A stretch of 64,000 nucleotides of DNA from Acidiferrum sp963764675 (GTDB lineage: Bacteria; Acidobacteriota; Terriglobia; Acidiferrales; UBA7541): NCBI GenBank assembly GCA_963764675.1, contig CAVXTQ010000008.1:310001-374000 (forward strand). The letters run 5' to 3'. Under the pieces are notes generated by a model. That model made no database searches, was not told where the DNA came from, and saw nothing but the letters and a program-made list of their open reading frames with translations. Positions 17,437-26,077 of this stretch are shown here, piece by piece. How positions within the stretch are numbered: the first letter of the stretch is position 1; the number at the start of each line of letters is the position of its first letter. The position numbers were made by a program, and so were the translations under genes.

Positions 17437-18255
17437 ATGGGAGAACAGGTAAGCATCCTCACGGAACTGGCGAACCGCTTTCTCGGACACTACGCGCTGG
17501 CATTGCTGGCGTCGCTGCACATCAAATCGGAGAATCCGGAACTCCCGATTCCTCAGCACGTTGTGATGGGCTTCATCCTGCTTGTTTTGGCGACTTTGTT
17601 CTGTCTGATTCTCAGGCCGCGGCTGTCCGTGGAAAAACCGGGCACGATGCAACAAGTCGCGGAATTGCTGATCAGCAACCCGAAGCGATTTGGAATCCGG
17701 GACATCCTTGACGAAGCAGTGCGCCACGGCGGCCGCGCCTACATCTACATCATCGGCGCGATCGGCCTGTTTGTCCTGTTCGCGAATCTGATGAGCTTGT
17801 TTCCGTTGTTCACGGCTCCCACAGGACACGTGAGTGTGCCGCTGGCGTGCGCCTCCATCACGTTTGTTTACTTCAACTATCAGGGCATCAAGCACCAGGG
17901 CCTGATTGGCTATCTGAAGCATTTTGCCGGCCCGCTATGGTGGATCGCCTGGCTGATTTTCCCGGTGGAAATCATCAGCACGGCTGCGCGCCTGTTGTCG
18001 CTCACGGTTCGTTTGTTCGCGAACATTTTCTCGAGCGATTTGATCTACGGACTTTTCCTGGGGCTGTTGTCCCAGGCTTTTGTGTGGGGTTGGGCGAAGT
18101 CTCCAGCCATTGGCATAGGGCTGGGCATTTTCCCGGCGCTCGTTCCCTTGATTTTCATTGGACTGCATCTGCTTGTCGCTTTTGTGCAAGCGTTCATCTT
18201 TACGATTTTGCCGGCGGTGTACCTGAACATGGCTACGACCGCCGAGGAACACTAG
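17437..18255 (+). CDS. atpB: ATP synthase F0 subunit a
   Basis: This 272-aa integral membrane stator subunit forms the ion half-channels facing the c ring. The catalytic Arg lies in LLSLTVRLFANIFSSDLIYG, and the C-terminal helix LHLLVAFVQAFIFTILPAVYLNM is the conserved family end. ATG 17437 has AAGGA close upstream. The frame upstream to 17392 is read-through of the intergenic spacer. atpE follows after 107 bp. Confidence 0.96.
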   Translation: MGEQVSILTELANRFLGHYALALLASLHIKSENPELPIPQHVVMGFILLVLATLFCLILRPRLSVEKPGTMQQVAELLISNPKRFGIRDILDEAVRHGGRAYIYIIGAIGLFVLFANLMSLFPLFTAPTGHVSVPLACASITFVYFNYQGIKHQGLIGYLKHFAGPLWWIAWLIFPVEIISTAARLLSLTVRLFANIFSSDLIYGLFLGLLSQAFVWGWAKSPAIGIGLGIFPALVPLIFIGLHLLVAFVQAFIFTILPAVYLNMATTAEEH

Positions 18256-18362
18256 AGAGTTCTTGCCGGCGCGATTCTGCGGCAGGTGGCCGTTCCAGTG
18301 TGAGCCCGGCTGCACGGTGTCCGGGAACCACCTCCTGGCGGCAATTCATAAGGAGGCAGTTC

Positions 18363-18680
18363 ATGAAAAAGTGGAGCGTATTGTTAAGCGCGCTCGCGTT
18401 GGTGCTGTTGGTGGCGCCAGCGGCGTTCGCGCAAGGTGGTGCGGCTGCAGCAGAAAGCGGCAGCCAGGGCATGTTGTTCATCGCGGCCGCGTTCGGCATG
18501 GGCATCGCGGCATTTGGTTGCGGTTTGGGCCAGGGCAAGATCGGCGCGGCGGCTTTGGAAGGCATCGCGCGGAACCCGGGAGCGGCGAACGCAATGTTCA
18601 CACCGCTCATTCTGAGCCTGGCGTTCGTCGAAACGCTGGTGCTCTTTACGTTTCTGATGATCTTCATCAAGGTGAAGTAA
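18363..18680 (+). CDS. atpE: ATP synthase F0 subunit c with cleavable-looking leader
   Basis: Residues 1-23 form a signal-like peptide ending AFA before QGG, making the protein 105 aa instead of about 80. The mature part is the two-helix hairpin with the loop ARNPGA. Gln57 in GLGQGK, Glu90 and Thr91 in FVETL are spaced exactly as Gln32/Glu65/Ser66 of the Na+-binding ring of Ilyobacter tartaricus. The Tyr70 equivalent is Phe95. The Shine-Dalgarno AAGGAGG is strong. No atpF or F1 gene follows; a terminator closes the operon at 18735. Confidence 0.95.
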   Translation: MKKWSVLLSALALVLLVAPAAFAQGGAAAAESGSQGMLFIAAAFGMGIAAFGCGLGQGKIGAAALEGIARNPGAANAMFTPLILSLAFVETLVLFTFLMIFIKVK

Positions 18681-18734
18681 GAAAAGGTGAAGTAAGAACC
18701 AAGATGAAGGAGAGTCACGAAGATTGAGTTTGAC

Positions 18735-18769
18735 GGCCCGGAAGCGCAAGCTTCCGGGCCATTTTCTTT
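18735..18769 (+). terminator. Intrinsic terminator after atpE
   Basis: A perfect 11-bp stem GGCCCGGAAGC / GCTTCCGGGCC is capped by a GCAA tetraloop and followed by ATTTTCTTT. It ends the atpZ-I-B-E transcript. Confidence 0.92.
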
Positions 18770-18962
18770 GCCTCGCGCTGGGCGGCTAGGCCCAACCGGA
18801 GGATGAGTTTCGCCTTTGGTTCGCTTTTGAGAGGTACCCCCCCCACGTGTGATGGATCTTGTTACATAAGCCCATGATTCGAATAGACTTGCACGTGCTG
18901 CTCTGTGTTGAGCAGTGCGTAGGTCGTTGATTCTAAGGAGACGCTGAAATTGGAGTACAGAC

Positions 18963-18993
18963 AAAAAAGGCGCCGGAGAGAACCGGCGCCTTT
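18963..18993 (-). terminator. Leftward (possibly bidirectional) terminator
   Basis: An 8-bp stem GGCGCCGG / CCGGCGCC is flanked by AAAAAA on the left and TTT on the right. The better U tract is on the leftward transcript, so it probably ends transcription from the gene at 19175-19939. Confidence 0.8.
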
Positions 18994-19120
18994 GGCATTT
19001 TTATCCAGCAAACATATTACCATCCGTTGATCTTCCCGTCAAGTAAATAAGTGTGGGAACCCGCAAATCGTCTTCAACCCTTCCGATGGTTACGGGTCGA
19101 GCTTCGCAGGCGAAGCGATG

Positions 19121-19145
19121 CTCCCCTCGCACGCAGCGAGGGGAG
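19121..19145. repeat. Perfect 10-bp hairpin
   Basis: CTCCCCTCGC, loop ACGCA, GCGAGGGGAG. A smaller GCTTCG / CGAAGC hairpin sits just before it (19101-19116). It lies just beyond the stop of the leftward secreted-protein gene and has no U tract. Confidence 0.65.
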
Positions 19146-19174
19146 TCCGTTCAATCCATGCTACTTAGCAGGAG

Positions 19175-19939
19175 CTACTTGGCTGGCAGGTAGCTTAGGT
19201 CGGCGCGGAATCGCAAAATGTCCGAGCTGGTCTTTTCGACCGAGGCATCAATCTCCTTCAAGACTGCCTTCGCCTCGTCCGCGCCCAACGCGTCCGTCAG
19301 CATCGCCGGGAAGGGCTTCATGTCCGGCTTGTCCTCAAAATCCGCCCAGCTGGGGTGGGTTATGACGAGAACAAAGGTGCCGGTGTTCCCGCCGCGGCTC
19401 AGGACGTACCAGACGTAGCTGGCGGGCCACTTGGTTTTCTGGATTGCTCCGTTGACTTTCTTCAGGATGCCGCCGAATTCGTGCTCCTTTTCGTAGCGCA
19501 CCTGGTAGGTGATGATTTCACTGAATTTGTCCGTGGGTTTGTTGTTACCGGGATTACTGACGTCCGGCAGCAGCTCATAGTAACGCGAGACGACCGATTG
19601 CACCGATGCGCCAATAACCTTGTTGAACTCGTCGAGGTCAGCTTGATCGGGGACCGACGGCTTGTCCATATCGGCCCAGTGCTGCCCGAGCCTGCCTACG
19701 ATATAGGTTCCGGTCTGGTCGCCGGCCATGGTTTCCCAAACGTAGAGCGGCTCCGTATCCTTCTGCTGCTTGTGCCATGCCGCTTTCTGCTTGCGGCCCT
19801 CCTCGTATTGCTTGACCATGCCATTTTTCGGCGTCTGGAATTCCAGAGCGGCGATGTTGCCCGGCTTGTCCTGGGCCAGACCTGCGGCAGATGCCAGCAG
19901 GGTGATCCCAAGGGCCGACACGAACTTGTTCCTAATCAT
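19175..19939 (-). CDS. Secreted protein of unknown function (254 aa)
   Basis: ATG 19939 has GGAGA upstream. Residues 1-22 are a signal peptide (hydrophobic ALGITLLASAAGLA, then QDKPG). The mature region has two halves of similar plan. The first contains YVWETMAGDQTGTYIVGRLGQHWADMD; the second contains YVWYVLSRGGNTGTFVLVITHPSWADFED. This suggests a duplicated dimeric alpha/beta-barrel (ABM/NIPSNAP-like) fold, which is inference from pattern only. It is a single gene between terminators. Confidence 0.75.
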   Translation of the reverse strand: MIRNKFVSALGITLLASAAGLAQDKPGNIAALEFQTPKNGMVKQYEEGRKQKAAWHKQQKDTEPLYVWETMAGDQTGTYIVGRLGQHWADMDKPSVPDQADLDEFNKVIGASVQSVVSRYYELLPDVSNPGNNKPTDKFSEIITYQVRYEKEHEFGGILKKVNGAIQKTKWPASYVWYVLSRGGNTGTFVLVITHPSWADFEDKPDMKPFPAMLTDALGADEAKAVLKEIDASVEKTSSDILRFRADLSYLPAK

Positions 19940-20142
19940 CGAAGATCTCTCCTTGTGAATATCGTGAAACCTAGACTTTTTGGGGAACCGACTTGGCCCG
20001 ACCACACGTCGTAGGGCGGCGGGACGAACGAAGAATGAAAAGTGATCGACCGGTCTTCAGCGACGCATGGTGTTAGGTGCGACTATATGCTTTTGGGGGA
20101 ATGAAGCAAGCGATTCGTGAAGTGCAGACTTTGGCGTGGCTC

Positions 20143-20160
20143 GCCGGGCTGAAGCCCGGC
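20143..20160. repeat. GCCGGGCT palindrome (family A, copy 1)
   Basis: The perfect inverted repeat GCCGGGCT / AGCCCGGC has a 2-base loop, with CGCCTACATGA on the right flank. A reversed copy with the matching TTATGTAGACG flank lies at 47793-47812. It sits just beyond the end of nuoN. Confidence 0.75.
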
Positions 20161-20176
20161 GCCTACATGAAAAGCA

Positions 20177-21646
20177 TCAATGGCCGAGGAGGTTGGATTG
20201 GAGAACGAAATTGAGGACGCGGCTGGGGAACAGGCCGAAGTAGACGGTGCCGAGGGCGGTGACAGCCAGGACGACGTTGACGGCGATGGGGAAGCCGACG
20301 ACAGCGGGCGCGGGGCCGGACTCCAAGTTGGGCTCGCGCATGTACATGACGACGATTAGCCGGAAGTAGTAGTAGGCGCCGATGATGCTGTTGACGGCCA
20401 TCAGTACGGCGAGCCAGATGAGGTGTGAGTTGACGGCGGCTTTGAAGACGTAGAACTTGCCGAAGAAGCCGGCGGTGACCGGCAAGCCGAGCAGCGAGAG
20501 CAGGAACAGGCTGAGAGCCGCGGCAACGACGGGCTGCCGGCGGCCGAGGCCGGCGTAGTCGTCGAGCGAGAGATGCTTTTCGCCCGCGCCGCCGAGTTGG
20601 GAAACGATGGTGAAGGCGCCGAGCTTTACGAGGGCGTAGCTGAGCAAGTAGAAGAGCACGGCAGCGTAAGCGGGAGCTGCGCCGGTGTCGGTGCCCGCGA
20701 GATAGGTGACGGCGGCGAAGGCCACAAGGATGTAGCCCGCGTGAGCGATCGAACTATAGGCCAACAGGCGCTTGACGTTGGTCTGCACCAGCGCGCCGAG
20801 GTTCCCGACGAACATGGTGAGAACCGCGAGAATCCAGAAAGCCCAGAACCAGAAATGCGTAGCCGCGGGCACGGTGGCGAAGATGCGCAGCAGCAGCGCG
20901 AAGGCGGCGGCCTTCGGTCCGGCGGCGAAGAGCGCGGTGACCGGGGTGGGAGCGCCTTCGTAGACGTCCGGCGTCCATACCTGGAACGGGGCGGCGGCCA
21001 CTTTGAAGCCCAGGCCGATCAGAATGAGCGCCAAACCTAGCTTGAGAAGCGTGCTCGAAGTATCCGCAGCGCCCATCAGCGCCAGATTGGTGGTGCCGGT
21101 GACGCCGTAAACGAGCGCGATGCCGTAAAGGAAGAACGCGGTGGCGAACGAGCCGAGCAGGAAATATTTCATGGCCGATTCGCTGGCCTTGAGGGAGTCG
21201 CGGCGGTAGCCGGCGAGCACATAGCTGGAGATGGAACTCATTTCGAGGCCGATGAAGGCGGTGAGCAGCTCCTGTGCAGAGGCCAGAACGCCCATGCCCG
21301 CGGTGGCGAAGAGAACGAGCGCGTAGAACTCGGCGGACTCGAGGCCTTCACGCTCGAGATAAGACTCGGCGGCGAGCACGACGAGAATGGCGACGCCGCC
21401 GACAAGCAAATGGAAGAAGACGGCGAAGGCGTCCATCTGGATGAGCCCGCCGAAAGCGGAGCCGGTGCCAACACTCGAGGTGGCGAACAACGTGGCGCTG
21501 GTGCCGAGCACGGTGCCGAGGATGGCGAAGAAGCTCAAGACGTGGCGATTCTTCGTGAAGGGTTGTAGCAACATCATCAGCACTCCGAAGACGCACCAGA
21601 TGGTTTCCGGCAGGACGCGAATCAGGTCTTCGGGGCGGGGAATCAT
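20177..21646 (-). CDS. nuoN: NADH-quinone oxidoreductase subunit N
   Basis: This 489-aa antiporter-like proton-translocating membrane subunit of complex I is the last gene of the nuo operon. It has about 14 helices. The key Lys and Glu helices are visible: FIGLEMSSISSYVLAGY, ESAMKYFLLGSFATAFFLYG and GFKVAAAPFQVWTPDVYEGAPTPV. Near its end, LLGLPVTAGFFGKFYVF matches the family. It starts immediately after nuoM (stop and start adjacent), implying coupled translation. Confidence 0.96.
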   Translation of the reverse strand: MIPRPEDLIRVLPETIWCVFGVLMMLLQPFTKNRHVLSFFAILGTVLGTSATLFATSSVGTGSAFGGLIQMDAFAVFFHLLVGGVAILVVLAAESYLEREGLESAEFYALVLFATAGMGVLASAQELLTAFIGLEMSSISSYVLAGYRRDSLKASESAMKYFLLGSFATAFFLYGIALVYGVTGTTNLALMGAADTSSTLLKLGLALILIGLGFKVAAAPFQVWTPDVYEGAPTPVTALFAAGPKAAAFALLLRIFATVPAATHFWFWAFWILAVLTMFVGNLGALVQTNVKRLLAYSSIAHAGYILVAFAAVTYLAGTDTGAAPAYAAVLFYLLSYALVKLGAFTIVSQLGGAGEKHLSLDDYAGLGRRQPVVAAALSLFLLSLLGLPVTAGFFGKFYVFKAAVNSHLIWLAVLMAVNSIIGAYYYFRLIVVMYMREPNLESGPAPAVVGFPIAVNVVLAVTALGTVYFGLFPSRVLNFVLQSNLLGH

Positions 21647-23302
21647 TTAGCGCGTTCCGGGCCTTTCGAGAGAGATGGCGGAGCTGGGCTGCGCTTCAGA
21701 ACCGAGAAGCGGATTCCTCGCTGCGCTCGGAATGACAGGTGGAACGTACACTGCGACGCCAGCGGGCAATGCGGGTTTCGCGGGAGCCAGAGCGTCTTGA
21801 GGCAGCTGGCTGCCCATTTGGTCGAGGACGTTTTGGCAGGAGGCCGCAAAGCGCCGGGTAAAGAATGTCGAGCCTATGCCCATCCAGAGCGTTATGACGA
21901 CCATAGTCATGAGGATCCACTGCTCTCGGGGCGAGACGTCGCCAAGCGCGCGATTTTTCTCTACCGTGACGTCGCCGAAGAAAACGCGTTGATAAGCCCA
22001 GAGCAGATAGCACGCGGAAAGAATCACGCCAAGCGCTGCCCACGAAGCCCAGTTAGCGTGCACGTGGAACGTCCCAAGAAGGATCAGGAACTCTCCGACG
22101 AAACCATTGAGCATCGGCAAGCCCATCGAGGCGAGCGCGATAAACAGGAAGAATGCGGCGAGGCGCGGCATCGGTGTTGCCAGGCCACCGTACTGAGAAA
22201 TCTCGAAGGTGTGGCGGCGATCGTAAAGCATGCCGACCAGTAAGAAGAGCGCGCCGGTGGAGATGCCGTGGGCGAGCATCTGGTAGACGGCGCCCTGCAT
22301 GGAAATATTGTGGAATGCGAAGATGCCCAGAACGACAAAACCGAGGTGGCTAACGCTGGAATAAGCGACGAGTTTCTTCAGGTTGGGCTGCACGAGCGAA
22401 ACCAGCGCGCCGTAAATGATGCCGATGATGGCTAAAACCGCCACGTAGGGAGCGGCCTCGCGCGCAGCATGTGGAAACAGCGGCAGGCAGAAGCGAATCA
22501 TGCCGTAGGTGCCCATTTTCAGCAGGACGCCGGCCAGCATCACCGAGCCCGCCGTGGGGGCTTCGACGTGCGCGTCGGGCAGCCAAGTGTGCAGTGGGAA
22601 CAGCGGCACCTTGATGGCAAACGCGACGAAGAACGCCAGGAACAGAAGCATCTCGTTGTGGCGTACTAACTCCGCGGTGCTGCCGAGAAGTTCCGGGCGA
22701 TTTTGAAGCGCTTGCTGAATCGCAGGCAGGTCAAAGGTTCCAGTGACGTTGTAGAGCCAGATGATGCCGACGAGCATGAGGATCGAGCCGGCCATGGTGT
22801 AGAGGACGAATTTGATGGCGGCATAAATGCGGCGCTCGTGGCCCCAGATGCCGATGAGGAATGCCATGGGGATCAGCATCACTTCCCAGAAGAGGAAGAA
22901 GAGGAAAAGGTCGAGCGAGAGGAACACACCGACGACGCCAACTTCCAGCATTAGGAGCATGATGAAGAATTCTTTGACGCGGTGCTCGATGCTCTTCCAA
23001 GAGGCCAGGATGGAGATTGGCGTAAGGAACGTGGTCAGGATCACCAGGAACAGGCTGATGCCGTCCACACCAAGGTGATAGTGAATCGGCGGGTCGCTGA
23101 TCCAGCGATAGTTTTCGACGAGACTATAACCGGCGACGCCCGCGGGGACGCGCGGAATCAGCAGCAGCGAGAATATAAACTCGACGACGGAAATCGTCAT
23201 GGCCAGACGGCGAATCCAGACGTGATCGTCGCCGCGCAGGAGGAGCAGCGCGAGCGCGCCTAGCGCCGGGAAAAAGATCAGGACGGAGAGCAAGCCGGGC
23301 AT
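21647..23302 (-). CDS. nuoM: NADH-quinone oxidoreductase subunit M
   Basis: NuoM is the second antiporter-like proton channel of complex I. The 551-aa product has the conserved FFLFWEVMLIPMAFLIG, LFPLHTWLPDAHVEAPTAGSVMLAG and VAYSSVSHLGFVVLG. The family usually ends near 500-510 aa. Here about 40 extra residues follow the last helix, and the tail VIPSAARNPLLGS is the translation of a dispersed intergenic repeat (21712-21736). Its ATG overlaps the nuoL stop by one base. Confidence 0.96.
   Translation of the reverse strand: MPGLLSVLIFFPALGALALLLLRGDDHVWIRRLAMTISVVEFIFSLLLIPRVPAGVAGYSLVENYRWISDPPIHYHLGVDGISLFLVILTTFLTPISILASWKSIEHRVKEFFIMLLMLEVGVVGVFLSLDLFLFFLFWEVMLIPMAFLIGIWGHERRIYAAIKFVLYTMAGSILMLVGIIWLYNVTGTFDLPAIQQALQNRPELLGSTAELVRHNEMLLFLAFFVAFAIKVPLFPLHTWLPDAHVEAPTAGSVMLAGVLLKMGTYGMIRFCLPLFPHAAREAAPYVAVLAIIGIIYGALVSLVQPNLKKLVAYSSVSHLGFVVLGIFAFHNISMQGAVYQMLAHGISTGALFLLVGMLYDRRHTFEISQYGGLATPMPRLAAFFLFIALASMGLPMLNGFVGEFLILLGTFHVHANWASWAALGVILSACYLLWAYQRVFFGDVTVEKNRALGDVSPREQWILMTMVVITLWMGIGSTFFTRRFAASCQNVLDQMGSQLPQDALAPAKPALPAGVAVYVPPVIPSAARNPLLGSEAQPSSAISLERPGTR
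21712..21736 (-). repeat. Dispersed repeat inside the 3' end of nuoM
   Basis: On the leftward strand this reads GTCATTCCGAGCGCAGCGAG followed by GAATC. It is the same family as 8578-8615 and 34539-34583. It is translated in frame as the tail of NuoM. Confidence 0.7.
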
Positions 23303-25272
23303 CAGCGCACCATCCCTAGTGCCGCCGGCTTAAGGTACGGCCAAAAGATGATGGCGATGATGACGATCGCGCCGATCACCACCCAGACGGCGTAGCTGCG
23401 CGTGTTGCCGGATTGCGTGTGGCGGACGTTGTCGCCGATCCCGGTGGTGCCGGAGGCCACGCCGTTGACGGCGCCGTCGATGACTTTGACGTCGACCGCC
23501 TGCCAAAGAACGTCGCGCGAAATCCAGAGTAGTGGCTTGACGACGACGGCGGCGTACAGTTCGTCGACGTAATACTTGTTGAGCAGCGTGGTGTAAACGC
23601 CTTTGAAGGATTTGGCAAGCTCGTCCGGCTTGCCAGGTTTCTTGAGGTAGAGCCAGAAGGCGGTGCCGAAACCGACTAGCGCTGTCGTCACCGCAATTGC
23701 CGCAAAGATCAGTTCCGAATTTGCGGCTGCTTCCGATGCGCCGGCGACGGCTTCTTTCGCGCCGAAAACGGGCGCGAGGAAGTTTGCGAAATAGTCCGGC
23801 CCGCCCCAGAACGCAGGAAGCGCGAACCAGCCGCCGAAAATGGAGAGTACTGCGAGGGCAACCAACGGTCCCAGCATGCTCCAGGGCGACTCGTGGACGT
23901 GAACGTGATGTTCGTCGTAGCGCTGCTTGCCAAAGAAAGTGAGGAAGATCAACCGGAACATGTAGAACGAGGTCAGCAGCGCGGTCAGCAATCCGAACGC
24001 ATAGAGGGTGTGACCACCGTAGGGGCTCTGGAAGTCGGCATAGAGAATTTCGTCTTTGCTGAAGAAGCCCGCGAGCATCGGCGCGCCCGCAATGGCCAGT
24101 GTGCCGATCAGCATGGTGCGAAAGGTCCAGCGAATTTTCTTGCTGAGACCCCCCATGTGCCGCATGTCCTGCTCGCCGCCCATGGCATGAATCACGCTGC
24201 CGGCGGCAAGGAAGAGAAGCGCCTTGAAGAAGGCGTGAGTCATCAGGTGGAAGATGCCGGCGGAGAATGCGCCGACGCCGCACGCCAGAAACATGTAGCC
24301 GAGCTGGCTGACGGTGGAGTAAGCGAGAACGCGCTTGATGTCAGTCTGCACCAGGCCGATTGTGGCTGCGAACAATGCTGTGGCGCAGCCGATGATCGCG
24401 ACGACAAGCATGGCGGTGGGCGCATGCGTGAAGAGAACGTGCGAACGGGCGACGACATACACCCCGGCCGTGACCATGGTGGCCGCGTGAATCAAGGCGC
24501 TAACGGGCGTGGGGCCTTCCATGGCGTCGGGCAGCCATACATACAGCGGAAGCTGCGCGGACTTGCCGGTGGCGCCTACGAAGAGGAGCAAGCACGCGAC
24601 GGTAAGCGTGCCGAGCTGACCCATGGCGTCGGCCTGCATCGGCGCGGCCTTAGCGAAAAGCGGAGCGAAGTCCAGGGTGCCGAAGGTGCGGAAGAGCAAA
24701 AACATTCCGAGCATGAAGCCGAAGTCGCCAATGCGGTTGACGATGAACGCTTTTTTGCCGGCATCAGCTGCGGATTTCTTCAAAAAGTAAAAGCCAACGA
24801 GGAGATAGCTGCACAACCCGACGCCTTCCCAGCCGACGAACAGCAGCACGTAGTTCGCGGCCAGCACTAGGATCAGCATGAAAAACATGAACAGGTTGAG
24901 GTACGAGAAGAAGCGGTAGTAACCGCCCTCGTGCGCCATGTAGCCGGTGGAATAAATGTGGATGAGCCAGCCGACGCCGGTGACGACCAGCAGCATGACG
25001 ACGGTGAGCTGATCGATTTGTAGGTCGAAGCCGGCGCGGAAATTGCCGGCGGCAATCCAAGTGAAATACTGCTTCACCCAGGGAATCTGTTCCGGCGAAA
25101 GCTGGAAGAATTCGCGCACCGCTTCGAGCGCGCAGAGAAACGATAAGCCCGTCGATCCGACGGCGACACCGTTGACGATCTTGTTTGGCCACTTTTTGCC
25201 GAACAAGCCGTTGGTCGCCGAGCCGAGCAGCGGCAGCAGCGGGATGATCCAAAGATTGTCGAGTATCGGCAT
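23302..25272 (-). CDS. nuoL: NADH-quinone oxidoreductase subunit L
   Basis: NuoL (656 aa) is the distal antiporter-like subunit with the long lateral helix that couples the proton channels. The N-terminal LWIIPLLPLLGSATNGLFGKKWP, WEGVGLCSYLLVGFYF, LPLYVWLPDAMEGPTPVSALIHAATMVTAGVY and AYSTVSQLGYMF are all present. The start at 25272 overlaps the nuoK stop by one base. The much longer upstream frame is read-through of nuoK in another frame. Confidence 0.97.
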   Translation of the reverse strand: MPILDNLWIIPLLPLLGSATNGLFGKKWPNKIVNGVAVGSTGLSFLCALEAVREFFQLSPEQIPWVKQYFTWIAAGNFRAGFDLQIDQLTVVMLLVVTGVGWLIHIYSTGYMAHEGGYYRFFSYLNLFMFFMLILVLAANYVLLFVGWEGVGLCSYLLVGFYFLKKSAADAGKKAFIVNRIGDFGFMLGMFLLFRTFGTLDFAPLFAKAAPMQADAMGQLGTLTVACLLLFVGATGKSAQLPLYVWLPDAMEGPTPVSALIHAATMVTAGVYVVARSHVLFTHAPTAMLVVAIIGCATALFAATIGLVQTDIKRVLAYSTVSQLGYMFLACGVGAFSAGIFHLMTHAFFKALLFLAAGSVIHAMGGEQDMRHMGGLSKKIRWTFRTMLIGTLAIAGAPMLAGFFSKDEILYADFQSPYGGHTLYAFGLLTALLTSFYMFRLIFLTFFGKQRYDEHHVHVHESPWSMLGPLVALAVLSIFGGWFALPAFWGGPDYFANFLAPVFGAKEAVAGASEAAANSELIFAAIAVTTALVGFGTAFWLYLKKPGKPDELAKSFKGVYTTLLNKYYVDELYAAVVVKPLLWISRDVLWQAVDVKVIDGAVNGVASGTTGIGDNVRHTQSGNTRSYAVWVVIGAIVIIAIIFWPYLKPAALGMVR

Positions 25273-25574
25273 CAAAGTTTGAGCAAGTCCACGCGCTCGA
25301 CGTTGAGCGACTGCCGGTTGCGCGCAATGAGAATGATGATTCCGAGTCCGACGGCGGCTTCCGCGGCCGCAACCACGATTACAAAAAGGACGAAAACCTG
25401 CCCGTCCAAGCGGTTCCACGCCTGGCTGAAGGCCACAAAGGCGAGGTTCACGGCGTTGAGCATCAGCTCGATGGACATGAAGATGGTGATGATGTTGCGC
25501 CGAAACACGAACGCAACGACGCCGAGGCCGAACAGAATGGCGCTGAGGATCAGGTAGTAGTGCGTCGGGACCAT
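25272..25574 (-). CDS. nuoK: NADH-quinone oxidoreductase subunit K
   Basis: This 100-aa three-helix subunit carries the conserved Glu residues of the proton path: IFMSIELMLNAVNLAFVAF (first Glu) and VAAAEAAVGLGIIILI (second Glu). The start VPTHYYLILSAILFGLG matches the family. It lies 2 bp after nuoJ. Confidence 0.97.
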   Translation of the reverse strand: MVPTHYYLILSAILFGLGVVAFVFRRNIITIFMSIELMLNAVNLAFVAFSQAWNRLDGQVFVLFVIVVAAAEAAVGLGIIILIARNRQSLNVERVDLLKL

Positions 25575-25576
25575 GG

Positions 25577-26077
25577 TCAGATTTTCTCCCGCTGCGCAAG
25601 GACGATGGCGCCCAGAATCGCGACCAGGATCAGGAAAGAAGTCAGCTCGAACGGGTAAACGAAATCTTGGAAGAGCAAGTTGGCGAGCGCCTTCGTCGGC
25701 GCTACCGTGCCGGGCGTATAGGCTTGCACTCTGTCCGTGGAGCGAGCCACGGCGGCGGCGAGGAAGCCCATCAGCGCGATGGTCAGCGGCAGGCCCGCGA
25801 AACCCGCGAGCTTGGAAAAGTTGGTGCGCTCTTCAACGCCAGCGTTGAGAAGCATGATGACGAACACGAATAGCACCATGATCGCGCCACCGTACACGAT
25901 GATTTGGACGGCGGCGACGAACTCCGCGCCCATCAGCAGGTACAAGCCCGCGAGCGCGATCATCACCACGATGAGCGAGAGCGCGCTGTGAATCGGATGG
26001 CGTTGGACGATCAGACTGATCGCTCCAATGATCGCCATCGCGGCAAGCACAAAGAAAACGATCAGAGGAGCGTTCAT
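25577..26077 (-). CDS. nuoJ: NADH-quinone oxidoreductase subunit J
   Basis: This 166-aa, five-helix subunit contains the pi-bulge helix region AAVQIIVYGGAIMVLFVFVIML diagnostic for NuoJ. ATG 26077 sits in a TAATG overlap with the nuoH stop, with GGAGGA eight bases upstream, so I prefer it to the ATG five codons earlier. In most operons nuoI lies between H and J; here there is no room for it. Confidence 0.96.
   Translation of the reverse strand: MNAPLIVFFVLAAMAIIGAISLIVQRHPIHSALSLIVVMIALAGLYLLMGAEFVAAVQIIVYGGAIMVLFVFVIMLLNAGVEERTNFSKLAGFAGLPLTIALMGFLAAAVARSTDRVQAYTPGTVAPTKALANLLFQDFVYPFELTSFLILVAILGAIVLAQREKI

Larger units (their letters stand above)
18770..19174. other. 405-bp intergenic region, no gene
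   Basis: The stretch between the F0 terminator and the secreted-protein gene holds no supportable ORF. It contains a terminator at 18963-18993 and hairpins at 19101-19116 and 19121-19145. A run of eight C occurs near 18838. Confidence 0.6.

Noticed and set aside
23302..25599. Longer nuoL start at 25599
   Set aside because: The extra 109 residues are an Arg/His-rich shadow of nuoK; ATG 25272 overlaps the nuoK stop as in the rest of the operon.
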